Source: Phlebiopsis flavidoalba (Eukaryota > Basidiomycota > Agaricomycetes > Polyporales > Phanerochaetaceae). From it: 64,000 bases of DNA. The DNA lies in contig JAOCPU010000076.1 in the NCBI GenBank assembly GCA_035772785.1, forward strand, positions 1 to 64,000, read 5' to 3'. Both the position numbers and the translations under genes were made by a program. Below are positions 35,016 through 46,937 of the stretch, piece by piece (position 1 is the first letter of the stretch; each line of letters begins with the position of its first letter). The notes beneath the pieces are model-generated. The model made no database searches and was not told the origin of the DNA. It saw only the letters and a list, made by a program, of their open reading frames with translations.

Positions 35016-36922
35016 ATGTCGGACACTTCTGAAATTCCTCCAGGTCTGACGTTTTAACCCAGCCAACACGCTTGGGGCAGCGCTTGCTTGGCGGATTCAC
35101 GACCGCAATGTAGGTGGTATATACATTAATAGTGCTTAGAGGAGACTCTCTTACGCTCAGAAGTTTATATGGCATTGCCATTTTGCAGTGCTTCGTGTTC
35201 TATCAGCGTCAAGGTGATCATAATCGGCTCAAAGTATGACGGTATGTCAGTGGGTAACAAGCTTAATCTTATCTTCTTCCTAAAAACGAAACCTTGTGCA
35301 AAGGTTCTAGTACTACTGTAGGTCGCCTGTACTCGATGCGAATTGCCCTGTGCTTATTTATCCTTGAAGAGCATTGGAGTCGGTTCATATGGCTTTCGTC
35401 ATTCACCCGCTTTACTGGTAGAGCTTTTAATACTGTTTCGCGGTCCTCGGCGCTGACATCAAGTGACAGGTACATGGTCAAAAACTTCACTGATGTCCTC
35501 GCACTCCTTGACCTTGTTTGGTATGCACCGGCTCTAATCCCAGAGCATATAATCATCTCATGACATATCAGGACAATTACGGTAAGCAATCGCAGTGATC
35601 ACGCCAAATTGGGAAAATATTTGCGTTCGAGTCTTACTTTGTACCAGGCTGGAATAGTTGTTACCGTACGTTTTCCAGCTGCTTTTTATGCCCAATACTT
35701 ACGGCAATTTATCCTAACACAGGCAATAAGTGACGTGGTGGTCAGAGGGTTAAGATGGAAATGCTACGAAAATATTACCATGATCTCACCAATGATGCTA
35801 TCGTCCAATATGTTGGCATCTCTGACAGATGGTTTGTATACCGTGTATGGATTTGTAAGTCGATGGCTCGCCAATTTAGCGTTTGGTAATATGCAGGCTA
35901 ACGTTAGGTATTCAGTGAGTCGGCGCAACAAGTGGATCACAGCTCCTCTTGTCGGTGTTGTTTGTAATGAGTGAATATGTCCAGCCTGCTGACATTGTGA
36001 ATGGTTTGACATAGGTTACGCTTGTTTTTTAACATTGTGCGGTCAGTTTTACCATGAATACTACGTATCCTTTGCATGAATGATTCTGACTAGCATCCAG
36101 GGGTCTCGCCTCTCGGTAAGAATATTGAATGCATCTCATTGATGTCTTCTGACGCAATGAATATAGCGCTGGGTGTTAAAGCGTATGTCCCTCTTGGAAT
36201 GCATTGGCTGGAGTCTAACATCCTATAGCTTCCTACTCACACGTTGCTTCGATTTCAAACGATTGCTGTAGTTTTTCTCCATGCACATAAATTGATTCCG
36301 CATGTCATCACTGATTGCGCCCATCATGTAGGTATTGGTTGAGGACCAATTTATCCCTCGTTGCGATTGTAGATGCTACTATTTCCATAACCTTGTGTGT
36401 CCTACTCTTTCGCTCCCGAGCTCATGCAATGAGCCGAAGGTATCGTTCACGTCCAATACTTGTATTCCAGCGCTGAAAGATATCAGGACTGACTCGTCGA
36501 TCAATATATTGCTTGCATACACTGTCAACAACACCGGTTTAATTACCAGGTATATCTAGTAATCAAATCAAATTTCAGAGCATTATAAACTCACACTACT
36601 CATCCTCTTATCTAGCCTGGTCTCAATTGCTTGCCTGATCACGGTGTGTTGAATATTTTGAAGTTCAGGACATCTTATATTGATGCTCATTTACCAGTAT
36701 GTGACCATGCCGGAGAACTATATCTTTATTTCCAGTATGCTATTTCCTCTTATAAATTCCAATAGTAGCTCACGGCGAACAGTATTTTTCCCTCTGGGAA
36801 AAAACTGTGAGTTCAATCCCAAACTGAGAACGTGCATTGCTACATCTGACTTCAATCTTAGTATATGTCAATTCACTACTCGCATCGTACGTCAGCTTTT
36901 AGTAGTAATTGGAAGACCCTGA
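35016..36922 (+). CDS. DUF6534-type integral membrane protein, degraded reading frame
   Basis: Belongs to the DUF6534 group of seven-helix-like membrane proteins expanded in Agaricomycetes; no biochemical function is known. The ATG at 35016 reads MSDTSEIPPGLTF, then after a T-run frame break PANTLGAAL and GGFTTAM, the usual first helix. Further exons give SDRYMVKNFTDVLALLDLVW near 35460-35520, AISDVVVRGL near 35725, KWITAPLVGV near 35930, the signature RTDSSINILLAYTVN-NTGLITR near 36485-36550 (canonical TINTGLLTS in the family), and TMPENYIFISSMLFPLINSN near 36705-36770. The last segment, which in the family reads YxNSLLAxLNAR, is only weakly recognisable. Exon borders are poorly defined and there are several frame shifts, so it may be a pseudogene or just error-ridden. 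It is one of four DUF6533/6534 genes in the window. Confidence 0.7.
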
Positions 36923-37480
36923 TAACTCTTCAGTTTCAATACCAATCCTGCGGGCAAACCCAGCGCCTGTTACTCTGGCTATCCCTCTGTTAGCTGCAAA
37001 TAGTGGCAGTACGCCCCGAGCTCACCGCGGCGCCGTAAGCAGTGATGGAGTTTCCTTGGTGCGTGTTTCGTAATTCCTCGCGTGAGAGCTGGACTGATTT
37101 ATCTTCACAGGGGAACACCGTTGGCAACAACGAGTACAATTGACATCAAGAACGAAGACAGCTGTGTGTAGCGGAATGCATGTTACTGGGTCAAGATTGC
37201 ACTACATACGTAAGCCATGGTGGGAAAAAACTATGTACACTACACTGTGCTGGCATCTGTATTGTGAGGTTGTCCTGACCGAAAGACTGAATGAAAGACT
37301 CGTCAGTCTTCGACGGCTCGATTTGAAGAAATCAATGATATCCGTAGCTCAGCAGGGTCTACCGTTGGACTATTGAGCAAATTGATTCAAAGTTTCATTG
37401 AGGATACCCGCAATGATTATACACAATGCAGAACCAGGGTGCCGGAGGCGAGATGAATTATTCAGCAGGCTACGACATGG
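36923..37480. other. intergenic, nothing recognised
   Basis: Spacer between convergent genes. The 78-codon frame at 37140-37376 has no recognisable motif. Confidence 0.45.
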
Positions 37481-39704
37481 TCATTGAGCTTCGGTCTTCT
37501 CGCAATCTGTGACCTCTCCCTCCAGACCCACATGATGCGATCCACTTCCTGTGTGCAGAGGAAGACCTTTCATGTAGCCAGAGAGGCGAGAAAGCCACGA
37601 TACCTGCGATGCCAATCATGACTGGCCAGATTTACACTGATACTCAGGCGTATGCTTCCTGGACTTCAGATCGGAATGGCTCCTGTAGGGTGGGTATAGG
37701 CAGGTATCACCGAGGTAAGAGAGATCAACCCCACTCGGCAGTTGAGCCAGAACTCTTGGGAAGCTCTTGATTCAGCTGAGTCTGGAATACTGCTTGTGCC
37801 AATACGTAACGCCCCAGACCTACATCACGGGAGCACGTCAACTTGGAAGAGCGTCTTGTGCAAAAGCGCCCCTTTGGTTTGGACTCACGCTAGCGAAAGA
37901 ACGGCAGAGAACGAAAAGAACGCGAGGGCGTGCGCGTTTTCTGATACGGGCAGGGGAGCGAGAACACAGGAAATACGTCGCGGCGTACCAAATCCCACTG
38001 CCTATCCCGAGGATCAGATGGGATACCCGATTGCTTGAGAAAGAGGACTGTCCCGCGCGCAGCGTCGACATTACCCCCATGGACACGACGGTCATGTCAC
38101 CATGCAAACCAGAGCTGAACGCGATACGTCTTTGTTATCTTGATGGATATTCCGGTCATGAGAAGAAACGGGGCCCAATGGACGAACAGCAAGACGCAAA
38201 TATTTCCAACGCCCGACCGCGTCGGCGAGGCACCATTTGCATGCACTGATAGTATGCCGGCTGGAAGTCTGCACGGGGAATCAGGATCCGTAAATCACAC
38301 TGAATATTGAATCTTACATATAGCAGAAATCATAACGACGGGCCCGATGAATGTTTGAATGTATCTGACGAGTTTCCATACAATGTTAACAAAGATCCAC
38401 ACGGCCATTCTTGGTGGCGTACCCGCTAAGACTTGTTCGGTTGGATATCGTGTGAACGGAATCTGGAAAATCAAAAGTCAGGTCCATGGAATCATTGCAT
38501 GGGAATGTTCGTAACAGAGGTTCCTTGGCAAAAAACGGCCTCGTAGAAGATAAAGAATCCAGACCACAAAGACCAAGGATGAGTGGTGTCAATACGTGGG
38601 CTGAGGTCCACGGGAATTTGACACCTCCCCACGTCAACCAATGATGCACGCGCTCGCTGGTACTAGAAATCACCAGCGCATTACCACTATAAAATGCCAG
38701 CATGAGCAAAAGGCGCAGTAAACGATTCCAAGACACTGACATCCAGTCCATGCGGGAAAAAACTTCTCACGCATAGTAACCCGGCGGTGTACGGAGCTTG
38801 AGGAATGCGAGAACTAGGCATGCCGCGAGACCGGATAATGGAAGGTTTGAGATCTAAATCATGCAGTTAGCCTACTATCAGCATGGGAGTGGGAAACTAA
38901 GACCTACAAAATAGCCATCTCCATTGACCTCTCTGCGCAAGTGACCCTCCTACCACTGGTCCCATCGCCGACGCAACACCCCAGGTCCTATGTATGATGG
39001 ACTCAGTGGGAAGTGCCTCACAATGCCAAGAGATCACTAAACATGCCGATAAGTCCGTTGTACATTGCCCGCTCATTCAACGGCACCAGATCAGAGATGA
39101 TGGATGCTGGTCACAGCCAGCAGCCCGCCACCACCTGCACCCTGAATTGCTGTGACCGTCTATGAGAATCGAATTGCGATGGGGCGAAGTTCACTCACTT
39201 CGCGCAGCGATCAGCCAATTCATATTTCGTGCGGATCCACATAAAGCGCTACCCAGGGCGAATAGTCCCAAGGAGAGAAGCATAGTGGGACGTCTACCAA
39301 AAATCTAGATTCTAGTGATAAGTGGGCCGTGAGTACTCAAAACAAAGTACACATACCTGGGCCATGCCCCCTGTTGCAGGTAACAGAGCGGTCGAAGCCA
39401 GAGCATATGCCGAAGCTACCCACACAAAATCATCACCTTCAAGGTCATGGATGATAGTGGGAAGTGCGGGTGAAACAGCAGTCTGTATGATATGCGTGAA
39501 TTCTAGACTTCCAGTCGTGCATTTATCACTCACAAATTCGAGGGCAGACAAGAACAGAGAGACACAAATTGCAACAAAGACCAGCCAAAAATGCAATCCT
39601 TTGCGTGCCCGAGTTGAATCACCAGTCAGCTCTCGCGAGAGAGGCTCCGCTTGCTCAGAGGAAGATGGGGTGCTTGGCTTCATCGCGTACGGCTCGTCGT
39701 CCAT
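37481..39704 (-). CDS. MFS transporter, drug-efflux (DHA2/TRI12-like) type
   Basis: Proton-coupled multidrug or metabolite exporter of the plasma membrane. The ATG at 39704 gives a hydrophilic tail (MDDEPYAMKPSTPSSSEQAE), then TM1 LHFWLVFVAICVSLFLSALE, with AVSPALPTIIHDLEGDDFVW near 39440 and VASAYALASTALLPATGGMA near 39380. After an intron come FGRRPTMLLSLGLFALGSAL near 39290, GAGGGGLLAVTS near 39130 and DLVPLNERAMYNGLIGM near 39080 (family motif between TM4 and TM5). LTWGGVKFPWTSAHVLTPLI lies near 38630 and LSLSGYAT-like sequence near 38410. The second half is more broken but recognisable: ILGIGSGIWYAATYF near 38000 and FAFSFCRSFAS-like sequence near 37900. The tail ends EVTDCEKTEAQ with the stop at 37481. 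The plus-strand open frame at 37767-38249 is antisense to this part. The substrate is unknown. Confidence 0.88.
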
Positions 39705-41103
39705 ACCCTCCGTTAAGTTTTTAGCATAGGGGGATGCAAAGTGGGGTGTGAATGGGGACTGGTGAATGGGGTAATGAAAGCCGTTTCGTGAAAGGGTCCA
39801 GGATGACAGATGCTGGAAATCACGATCACATTCCTACCCGCGATTGAAGGATAAAAACCGTATCGCGAATTCGATTACGAATTCATCATTGTGTCCTGAG
39901 CAGCCCGTTCTAATAGTAGCACAGCCTGTGCACGTACTGCGTGGACCCCGTGCAACTTCGTTACAGAGGAGGAAGTGAAGGCCCAGTAATGACGAGATCC
40001 GTATTTCCACATACGACGAAACTGGACTGTCGTGTCAGGCGAACAAAGACTACCGATAGGCAGGTTTACTCACGAGATGTTTTGGTGTATGGCACAGAGA
40101 AGCCTGCGGCACCATTTGGGGACCATTTATGTTGCGAGCAGACAGCGTTGTATCAGTTATGCGACGGAGGCAAAGTGGGTCCGTACTGAGTCTTCCAGTC
40201 TTCGGCTATGAACTCTTGATGGTTTCAAGGACGCGAAGAGAAGCAGCCAGCCTCTGGCATAGATAAGTATCTGGGGCCGAGTTTCACTGTGTGGTTCGCC
40301 CTACGTGAAATATGCGAAATCAAAGGCGCTGTGACGGTCTTTTGTTTTGTTTTCAGCATGATCAGCACAGTAGCATGATGCTCACATCGTGTTATGCAAC
40401 GCCCCTCACAAAGATTATCATTTGATCCCAGGCGTTTCCATACCTGTAGAACTCACGGCGACGGCGTGGGAGGACTCAGTGACGGAGTCTGAGATCTCGA
40501 CATCAATCGACGGCAGCCTAGCTGCTTACGCAATCTCACGAAGCGCCCTCGTTGATCTAGCGCCCTTCCCATGCCGCGCCCTTCCGAAGCAGCTCCCGAA
40601 TGCTTCCTTCAAGGACTAGTACTCAATATATGCTATGCGATTCAGTTCCGCTCACAAGCAACAAACTCTGCTATGTCCGTTCTCCGCCGACTCGCTGATA
40701 AGGTATTTCGAGACGCTGTTCATCGCATCATGAGTGACTTACTTTTCCGCAGGCTCGGATGATCGGATTGATTTTTTCCATGAAGTCAGCTTCAGTAACC
40801 TCGGTTACAGTCTGACTGCTTGATTTTACTTGTATTCCTGCTGCCAGTAGGAAGCTTTACACAGGTTTGAGAGAGCATGATATCCTGATCGAACGGCGGA
40901 CCGAGTTAGTGCTCCGCTGTCTTCATTTGTGATATGCGGTGAAGTATAGCCCAATATTTCGAAAGTCACCCAGCTGACATTTGATTAGATCTTTAACAGG
41001 AAATAAGAATTACCACATTCATGCTTTTGGTACTTATATCACCCAATCTACCTGAGATAGCAATGTCTTCCTAACTCATTGCTCTTTCTATCGTTTCCAC
41101 CCC
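39705..41103. other. intergenic between divergent MFS and DUF6533 genes
   Basis: About 1.4 kb. It should contain both promoters. Frames at 40389-40619 and 40571-40762 show no known motif, and I cannot exclude a small unrecognised gene. Confidence 0.4.
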
Positions 41104-42576
41104 ATGGCGAGTCTTGCGGATATACAATCCGTAGAAGGCCAGGTAATATCCACGCCATACAATGGCCTCTCCATGACTAAATATCTCGAGGGTGAGTCAT
41201 TCGATGTGCTTTGAGACAGTAATCATGGATTTGAGCATCTATCCCTCTGATAGCCGTCGCACTAAGCGGGGCCCTCTACGACCACCTGTTAACGTTCGGA
41301 GACGAAGTCAAATATATTTGGTCTGGAAATATGACTTTGAGCAAGATGCTATACATAACGACTCGATATGGAATTGAAGCTAGTCTTATTTTTGTTGCTT
41401 ACAGTGAGTTTACTCCCCACGTCATTCTCAAATTTCATAGCTCAAATTGTCCTGCAGTCATCAGCGGATATCGCCCACCACTCAATATCACGGTGAGCTA
41501 TCAGCTTATGTCTATGCGACTTCTTCATAATTTACAACACATATCTCCTTAGATGTACGCCCTTCCTCGGTTATGAAATGCAAGGTCTCTTGACAGTGAC
41601 GAATCAGCTGCAAATCGTTCGTAGTGGTACTTTGGGTTTTGACCATGATGTTCTCGCTGAGTACCAACAGTTGAGTGACCCCATACCTCGGACTAGCGTG
41701 GCTTTGACTGATACATAGTGAACAGTTTACGTCACTTACCATCATTACATGCTTTGGGATCGGAGGAAAGGGCCTCTCATTGCAATGCTTGTTGGGTTAT
41801 TCGCCACATATATACCCGCGACGGTCTTGGGTCTGCAATCAGTCCTTGATTATCGAAGTAAGTGAGCATAACTTTCGACTTATAATCCCGGGATCTGAGT
41901 GATCTTAGGATATATTGTCTATTTTCTCTCAGATCGACCAGTGCCTACTGGTTCGCCAGCCGGATATTGTCAAAGGATTCTGGGGCTGCCTTGTAAGTCC
42001 CAGTATCTACAGCTTCAGTGAACGTCTGAACGAGTTTGCTCGCAGGTCGCATATGATGTAATCGCCGTAGTTATTGCAGTACTCAAAACTCATTTCATCG
42101 TCCGTATCGTCAACGGTCCGATGTAATCACGTCTCTTCGGCGCGACGGAGCTCTTTGGTTTTTGGTAAGTTATACATTTTTATCTGGGCGAGATGACTTG
42201 ATGAACGGAACTCAGGTGATAATGAGTAAGATACACATTCCTCGGCGCAGCGCCGTTTCTCTCACTTTTGTCCCAGCTCTGCGTGTCGCGAACTTTGCAT
42301 TGAGCGCCACAGCACCGGTGAGTCAGGGCCCGACGCGGCACTAATTTTTGCGCTCATGACTAACCATAAATCTCGCAGCCTCAAGACGTATTCATTGTCG
42401 TATGTGAGTTATCAGTTTATTCGGGGTTGTTCGAACGTTGTCATTTACATGAGCCTATCAGCAATATCTGGGCGTTCATTGCCATGTCTGTCGCACGTAT
42501 CATTCTACGCATTGAGGCAATAAAGCCGCGCAAATCAGCCGTACGAGTCTGGGAACGTCGGGAAAAATGCGTTTGA
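41104..42576 (+). CDS. DUF6533-domain integral membrane protein
   Basis: Seven-helix-like membrane protein of the DUF6533 family (Agaricomycete-expanded, function unknown). The ATG at 41104 reads MASLADIQSVEGQVISTPYN. After the first intron comes the family hallmark ALSGALYDHLLTFGDEVKYI near 41250-41310, then LSKMLYITTRYGIEASLIFV near 41340-41390 and VISGYRPPLNIT near 41460. The fourth segment reads TPFLGYEMQGLLTVTNQL near 41560, then LWDRRKGPLIAMLVGLFATY near 41755-41810 followed by IPATVLGLQSVLDYRS. Later exons give VIAVVIAVLKTHFIVRIVNG near 42060-42110, FVPALRVANFALSATAP near 42275, and NIWAFIAMSVARIILRIEA near 42465. It ends KPRKSAVRVWERREKCV at 42576. Introns are short (about 50-60 bp) and mostly plausible. 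Frame breaks are fewer than in the DUF6534 genes. A sensory or transport role is only speculation. Confidence 0.8.
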
Positions 42577-43010
42577 GCTTGATCGTTTCAATCAGACTAG
42601 CACCTGTAGCACGAACTTTCACTGACATTCTTCGGACAAACGGACCTATATATTGTTCCCAGCTCAACTAACATGCGCTACTAATATGTCCTGCCGGTCG
42701 AATTTATACCCCAACCATCTCTCTTTCTTTGGCACCAATGCCACGTATGTACTCGATTGGGCAGCGATGATGATTCATGCGATATCCATCATCTATGTTC
42801 ATGTCTTTCCCATTTTTGCCATGCACACGCTGAGATCTTCTATGTGGACTTCTTTTGTTCGGCAAGGGATGCATAACTGAGAATGCATTACAGATAGTAG
42901 AAGGTACATTTGTCACATTTTGAGCCATATCGCCGTCAATCAAACTCAGGGAGCACATAGCCGGAGTTTTGCCAGTGCCGCATACACAAATATCGACAAA
43001 CCGGATGCGG
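42577..43010. other. intergenic between convergent DUF6533 and GH44 genes
   Basis: 3' flanks of both genes. The open frame at 42653-42880 has no recognised motif. Confidence 0.5.
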
Positions 43011-46000
43011 CTACTTCTGGAGTAGGAAGACCGCCGTATACGCAGGTACTACTATGAAGTTACTTGATTTGACGTCAATTGTGGTCTATTGGATGTGTTG
43101 ATTGGTGACATGTTTCTCCTAATAAAATGGGGAAAAGAACTCACCTGCCACTTTGCGATTCCCGCCTCGCCGCCGAAATGTCTCAAGAGATAGGAGTCCC
43201 AGCAGAAACATTGGCCAGGTCAAACGAGAACGGCGTATCTGGGCTCTTGTTAACTATAACAAGCGAGAGTTTGCCATTCTCCGTCCCGGCGTAGACGCCA
43301 AGTAGATCTGGATTCGGCGTCGCAAGATTGACTTGAGCACTGGAACTTCCAAAGTGCGTGCCGTTGCTAGGAAATGAAGAGTTTAGAGACAATTTTAAAG
43401 CAAACTGCGGGGGCCTGGACTTACCCTCTGAATAACCAGTATGCGAGACCAACGGGACCCTGCGCGTCTGGGGTAGCCCAATACGTTGCGCTGTCACACG
43501 CCGAACTGTCCGAAGATACCCAAAGAGTCAACGGTTACCAATCCACCAGTGATATCAGTGTCTGCAGTTGAGCTCCACTCGCTGATAGAGAGTTTCGTTC
43601 CTGGATAGTTTTGGTTGATCAAAATCTTCATTCGGGGAATGAGCTCGACGACTGTCGGGTCCCATTGGTGGGGGTTCTGGGGGTTGCTGCCCACCCATGA
43701 CTCGTCAACGTAGCTTGTATCCTAGTACAGACGGGTAAGTGATGAATTTAGCCCCTGTGATATCTTCTATGCTTACCCAAAGGCTGCGAGTCATACGGAG
43801 GCGGAGAGCCTTCGCCGCGTCGTCGTTGGCGCTAGTGTCGGCTTGGAAATAGTAGTGGATGTCGAGATAATCAAGCAGTCGCTGCCCCGTAGAATTGTCG
43901 TGAGAATGCATTTGCTGGAGGAACCACGGAAGGAAATCGATGTTGTAATGGGCTGCGGTGTCCGACCAGCCAATTTCGCTTGTCCAGTCTTACAGCCACA
44001 GATCAGCGAACGACACAAAAAATTATACGCAAGCCCTTACAGAACCACCAAGAACACGTAGAGGGCGCAATAACTTTGACGTCTGGGATTTCATAATAGA
44101 GCCTCCTGCTTAGCGACCGTCGCGAATTCGATAACACGCTTAAGCTCTTCGTCGTAGCCCATGGGACTACGTGATTCTCAATGAGTTCAGGACGTGGCTA
44201 GGCATGGAAAATAGACCCACTCGGGATGCATATCCTGATGGTGCTCGACGCGATCTCAATTTCGTTGTCGATGGCAACGAATGTAGGCTTGTTCTTCAAG
44301 CCAGCGAGCCATTGCTTAGCGAGAGTGGTTGTTCCAGGGTTTGTATGCACGGGTTTGTCCGTGACCGGCGAGACAGCAGTTCCGTTAGGGAAGAGACCAT
44401 CGCCTTTTGGCGGATGTCGTGGAGGAGCGGAGTCCGGCGTCCGAGTTATAAGGATCAAAGGCTTCCTGAGCTAATGATGTCCACGATTAATGACCTGCTG
44501 CGTTACGCACTTGTGAACACTTACAGGGGTAGACAGTCTTCGGGTAAGAATATGAAGTCGCATCCTTGGCAACCCAGTCGAGGCTACAAAGTAGAAAGAT
44601 GTGAGCGCAGACTACATAGCTAGAGTCGAGTTACGTACGCTGGGATAGTCATGAGCGTGTCTGAACCAGCACCACTGACCCAGCCAAGCCAGGCGTCTGC
44701 GTTGCCGTCATCCGCCACACAGGCGGGTTCTCGAAGTACCAATCGTTTCCGGCATTGGTGAAATCGCCATCCGGATTGTAAGCGGTAACAGCGCCTTGGC
44801 TCCCCACCGAGAAATGGTCACTCCGAGCTCCTGGATGTAAACTAGCGCTTGGTCGGGAAGTTGACACCGTATACATGGGGGTCAATGGGATGATTCACCG
44901 ATTGGACAATGCTACAACAGATGGTCAGTATTCCATGACATTTGTTTGACAAGTAGATATTCTACCTTGCATATTGTACCGCAGGCAGAGTGTAGTTTTA
45001 AAAGTCGAGGCTGCCAGCGGTGATGACCAAGGGGGCCAGCGGCGAACGACGAAGCGAGGGAGAGATAAAGTGATGTTTTGATGGGTGTCCGGAGGCGAGT
45101 AAGTGGTTTGGCTTGAGATTGCCACAGGCTATTAGTACGGTGTTCAACATAACATTAATTGTGCCAAAAGTCAAAATGGCCACGAACCTTTCCACTCATG
45201 CTGACGCTGATGTCGCTACAAATTGACAGCGCCCTTAGTTGTTACCGCAAGGATGTGGTGCTGCTAGTGGTTCCGCGCGTCTCAAAAATTCGGGTTGTAC
45301 CACGATTTCCTTTCAAGATATGTGGGTCAGGCGATCTCAGAGCGTATCGAAAGTACGCCACCCATCGACAAGGAATAACATTGTCCCAAATGAAATACTG
45401 CAGAGGCGAAGTCATTGATCTATGTCATTGGATTGACGATCGCGATGACTTACGAGACGCGCCATTTGCACCTCCTTGGAAGTTAATACGATCCCAGGTA
45501 TCGTTCCCCTGCAATGGGATCAATAAATAGAGAAACAGGAAGCAAGTCAAATTCAATCACCAGAGGGCCGTGGGGCGATGTACCCGCAAAGCGCTGAAGT
45601 CGATCAACAGGGAAGTGAATTCTCCTGCCACCACGCTTTGACTAAGGCCGTGAGCGGAATGCTAGGAGACTGTGCATTGTCCGCCGTAGACTGGAAGTAA
45701 ATAGATACGTCTGGTTGTGCGCCCTGTGGAAAATGATGTGTCAGCGGCCAATAGCGACAGAATCAGGACGGCACTTACCGCGATGTCAAAGCGCATACCC
45801 GCAGATTGGGAGAAGGTCCCCTCGAGTTTGACGGAGAGTGCTGCCCATGCTTCCGAAGTCACAGAGATACTGCTCGTCCCTTCAAAGAGGTCAGTAGCGG
45901 CAAAATCTATGGTGCTGCTCCAGCTCCAGTTCTCCCAGCCGGAGGCAAGGGCACCATCCTGGTACACTGTGATATCTGCCTGAGCGGTACGAGCAAGGGC

Positions 46001-46042
46001 AAGGGCCAAGGCCGCCAGGCCAAAGTTGTGGAGCGTCGCCAT
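43011..46042 (-). CDS. glycoside hydrolase family 44 (endoglucanase/xyloglucanase)
   Basis: Secreted retaining beta-glucanase cleaving internal beta-1,4 bonds in cellulose, carboxymethylcellulose or xyloglucan (family knowledge). The ATG at 46042 gives a clean signal peptide, MATLHNFGLAALALALARTA, then QADITVYQDGALASGWENWS, a GH44-associated N-terminal domain. Further minus-strand blocks: GAVTAYNPDGDFTNAGNDWY near 44790 (canonical GGN..YNW..NAGNDW); TLAKQWLAGLKNKPTFVAID with NEIEIASST near 44260, carrying the presumed acid/base Glu; EIGWSDTAAHYNIDFLPWFL near 43950; LLDYLDIHYYFQADTSANDD near 43850; WDPTVVELIPRMKILINQNY near 43650; and KLSISEWSS near 43590, with the presumed nucleophile Glu. 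The beta-domain is NPDLLGVYAGTENGKLSLVI near 43300, RHFGGEAGIAKWQ, and after a final intron TIDVKSSNFIVVPAYTAVFL ending LLQK. Frame breaks near 43400, 43500, 44210 and 44640-44900 look like errors. No CBM1 was seen. Confidence 0.93.
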
Positions 46043-46937
46043 GGAAAGCTCAAATGCCGAGAGCTCTGAGTGGGCGGTCCATGAAGGGAACCTATAATAT
46101 GGGCTCAAGCGGACAAAGTTCGGCCGAGGATGATCTCTGGGTGAACGCGGATGCCGACACTCAACCGAGGCGTATGGCGCAGGTCGTCGTCACGCGTTGT
46201 AACAACCTTGCGTACCGGTGTGTGGATATGCAATGCTAAGGGACAAGAACGGTGAGCAGAGTGAAAGGATCAGGTTTTTGTCAATTGAAAACCCCGCGTT
46301 CGCAAATTGCAGCTTCGATCTCGCAACTTTCGCGAGTACCAGAAGGTCTGTGAAGAACATCAGCGGTGCTGCTTCTCAAGTGCGGGGGCTCGCACAATCT
46401 ATTACGCACCGTCGTTCACTGTCGCCGGAATTTAACCTAGCGAGAAACTCAGTATGATATGGACCTCCCGGTGGCAATGATCGACTCGAACGTCCGACAA
46501 CAAGAGCGTTAATGAAGCCCTCAAGCACCATATATCCATTGCGCGCCACAGGATGGCTACAGTCAGGACAGGCACAAGACTGATAAATGACTCACGACGA
46601 GAACGACTCGCGACAAGCGTGATTTTCCACATAGTTTATCGAAACGACGCGGGTTATCGACGCAAGTCATGTCAAGGAAAAAGTAGCGCGTTAGAAAGCG
46701 TACCCGCAAGCGTAAGAAAACCTCGGAAGCATAGGCACCATGGGACCCTACGAGCACAAGGGCAATGGAAGAGATGCGGAGCGAGCTGAAAGATCAGGTA
46801 CTTTACAGGACCGAAGATGAGCTCGGAAGGTAGTTGTCCAATTATCTACGCCTTTGTGGCGTCCAGGAACAGGATTTGCGCGAGTGCTTGTCCCCTGGCC
46901 GGTCCGCCTCGTCCGCCTGGGCCGCAAGTTGATGATA
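46043..46937. other. intergenic, GH44 promoter region
   Basis: Upstream of GH44 and downstream of the alpha/beta hydrolase. No further gene was recognised, and no carbon-regulator site can be asserted with confidence. Confidence 0.45.

Noticed and set aside
37767..38249. 160-codon plus-strand open frame
   Set aside because: The opposite strand carries the second half of the MFS transporter (GIGSGIWYAATYF), so this is a shadow frame.
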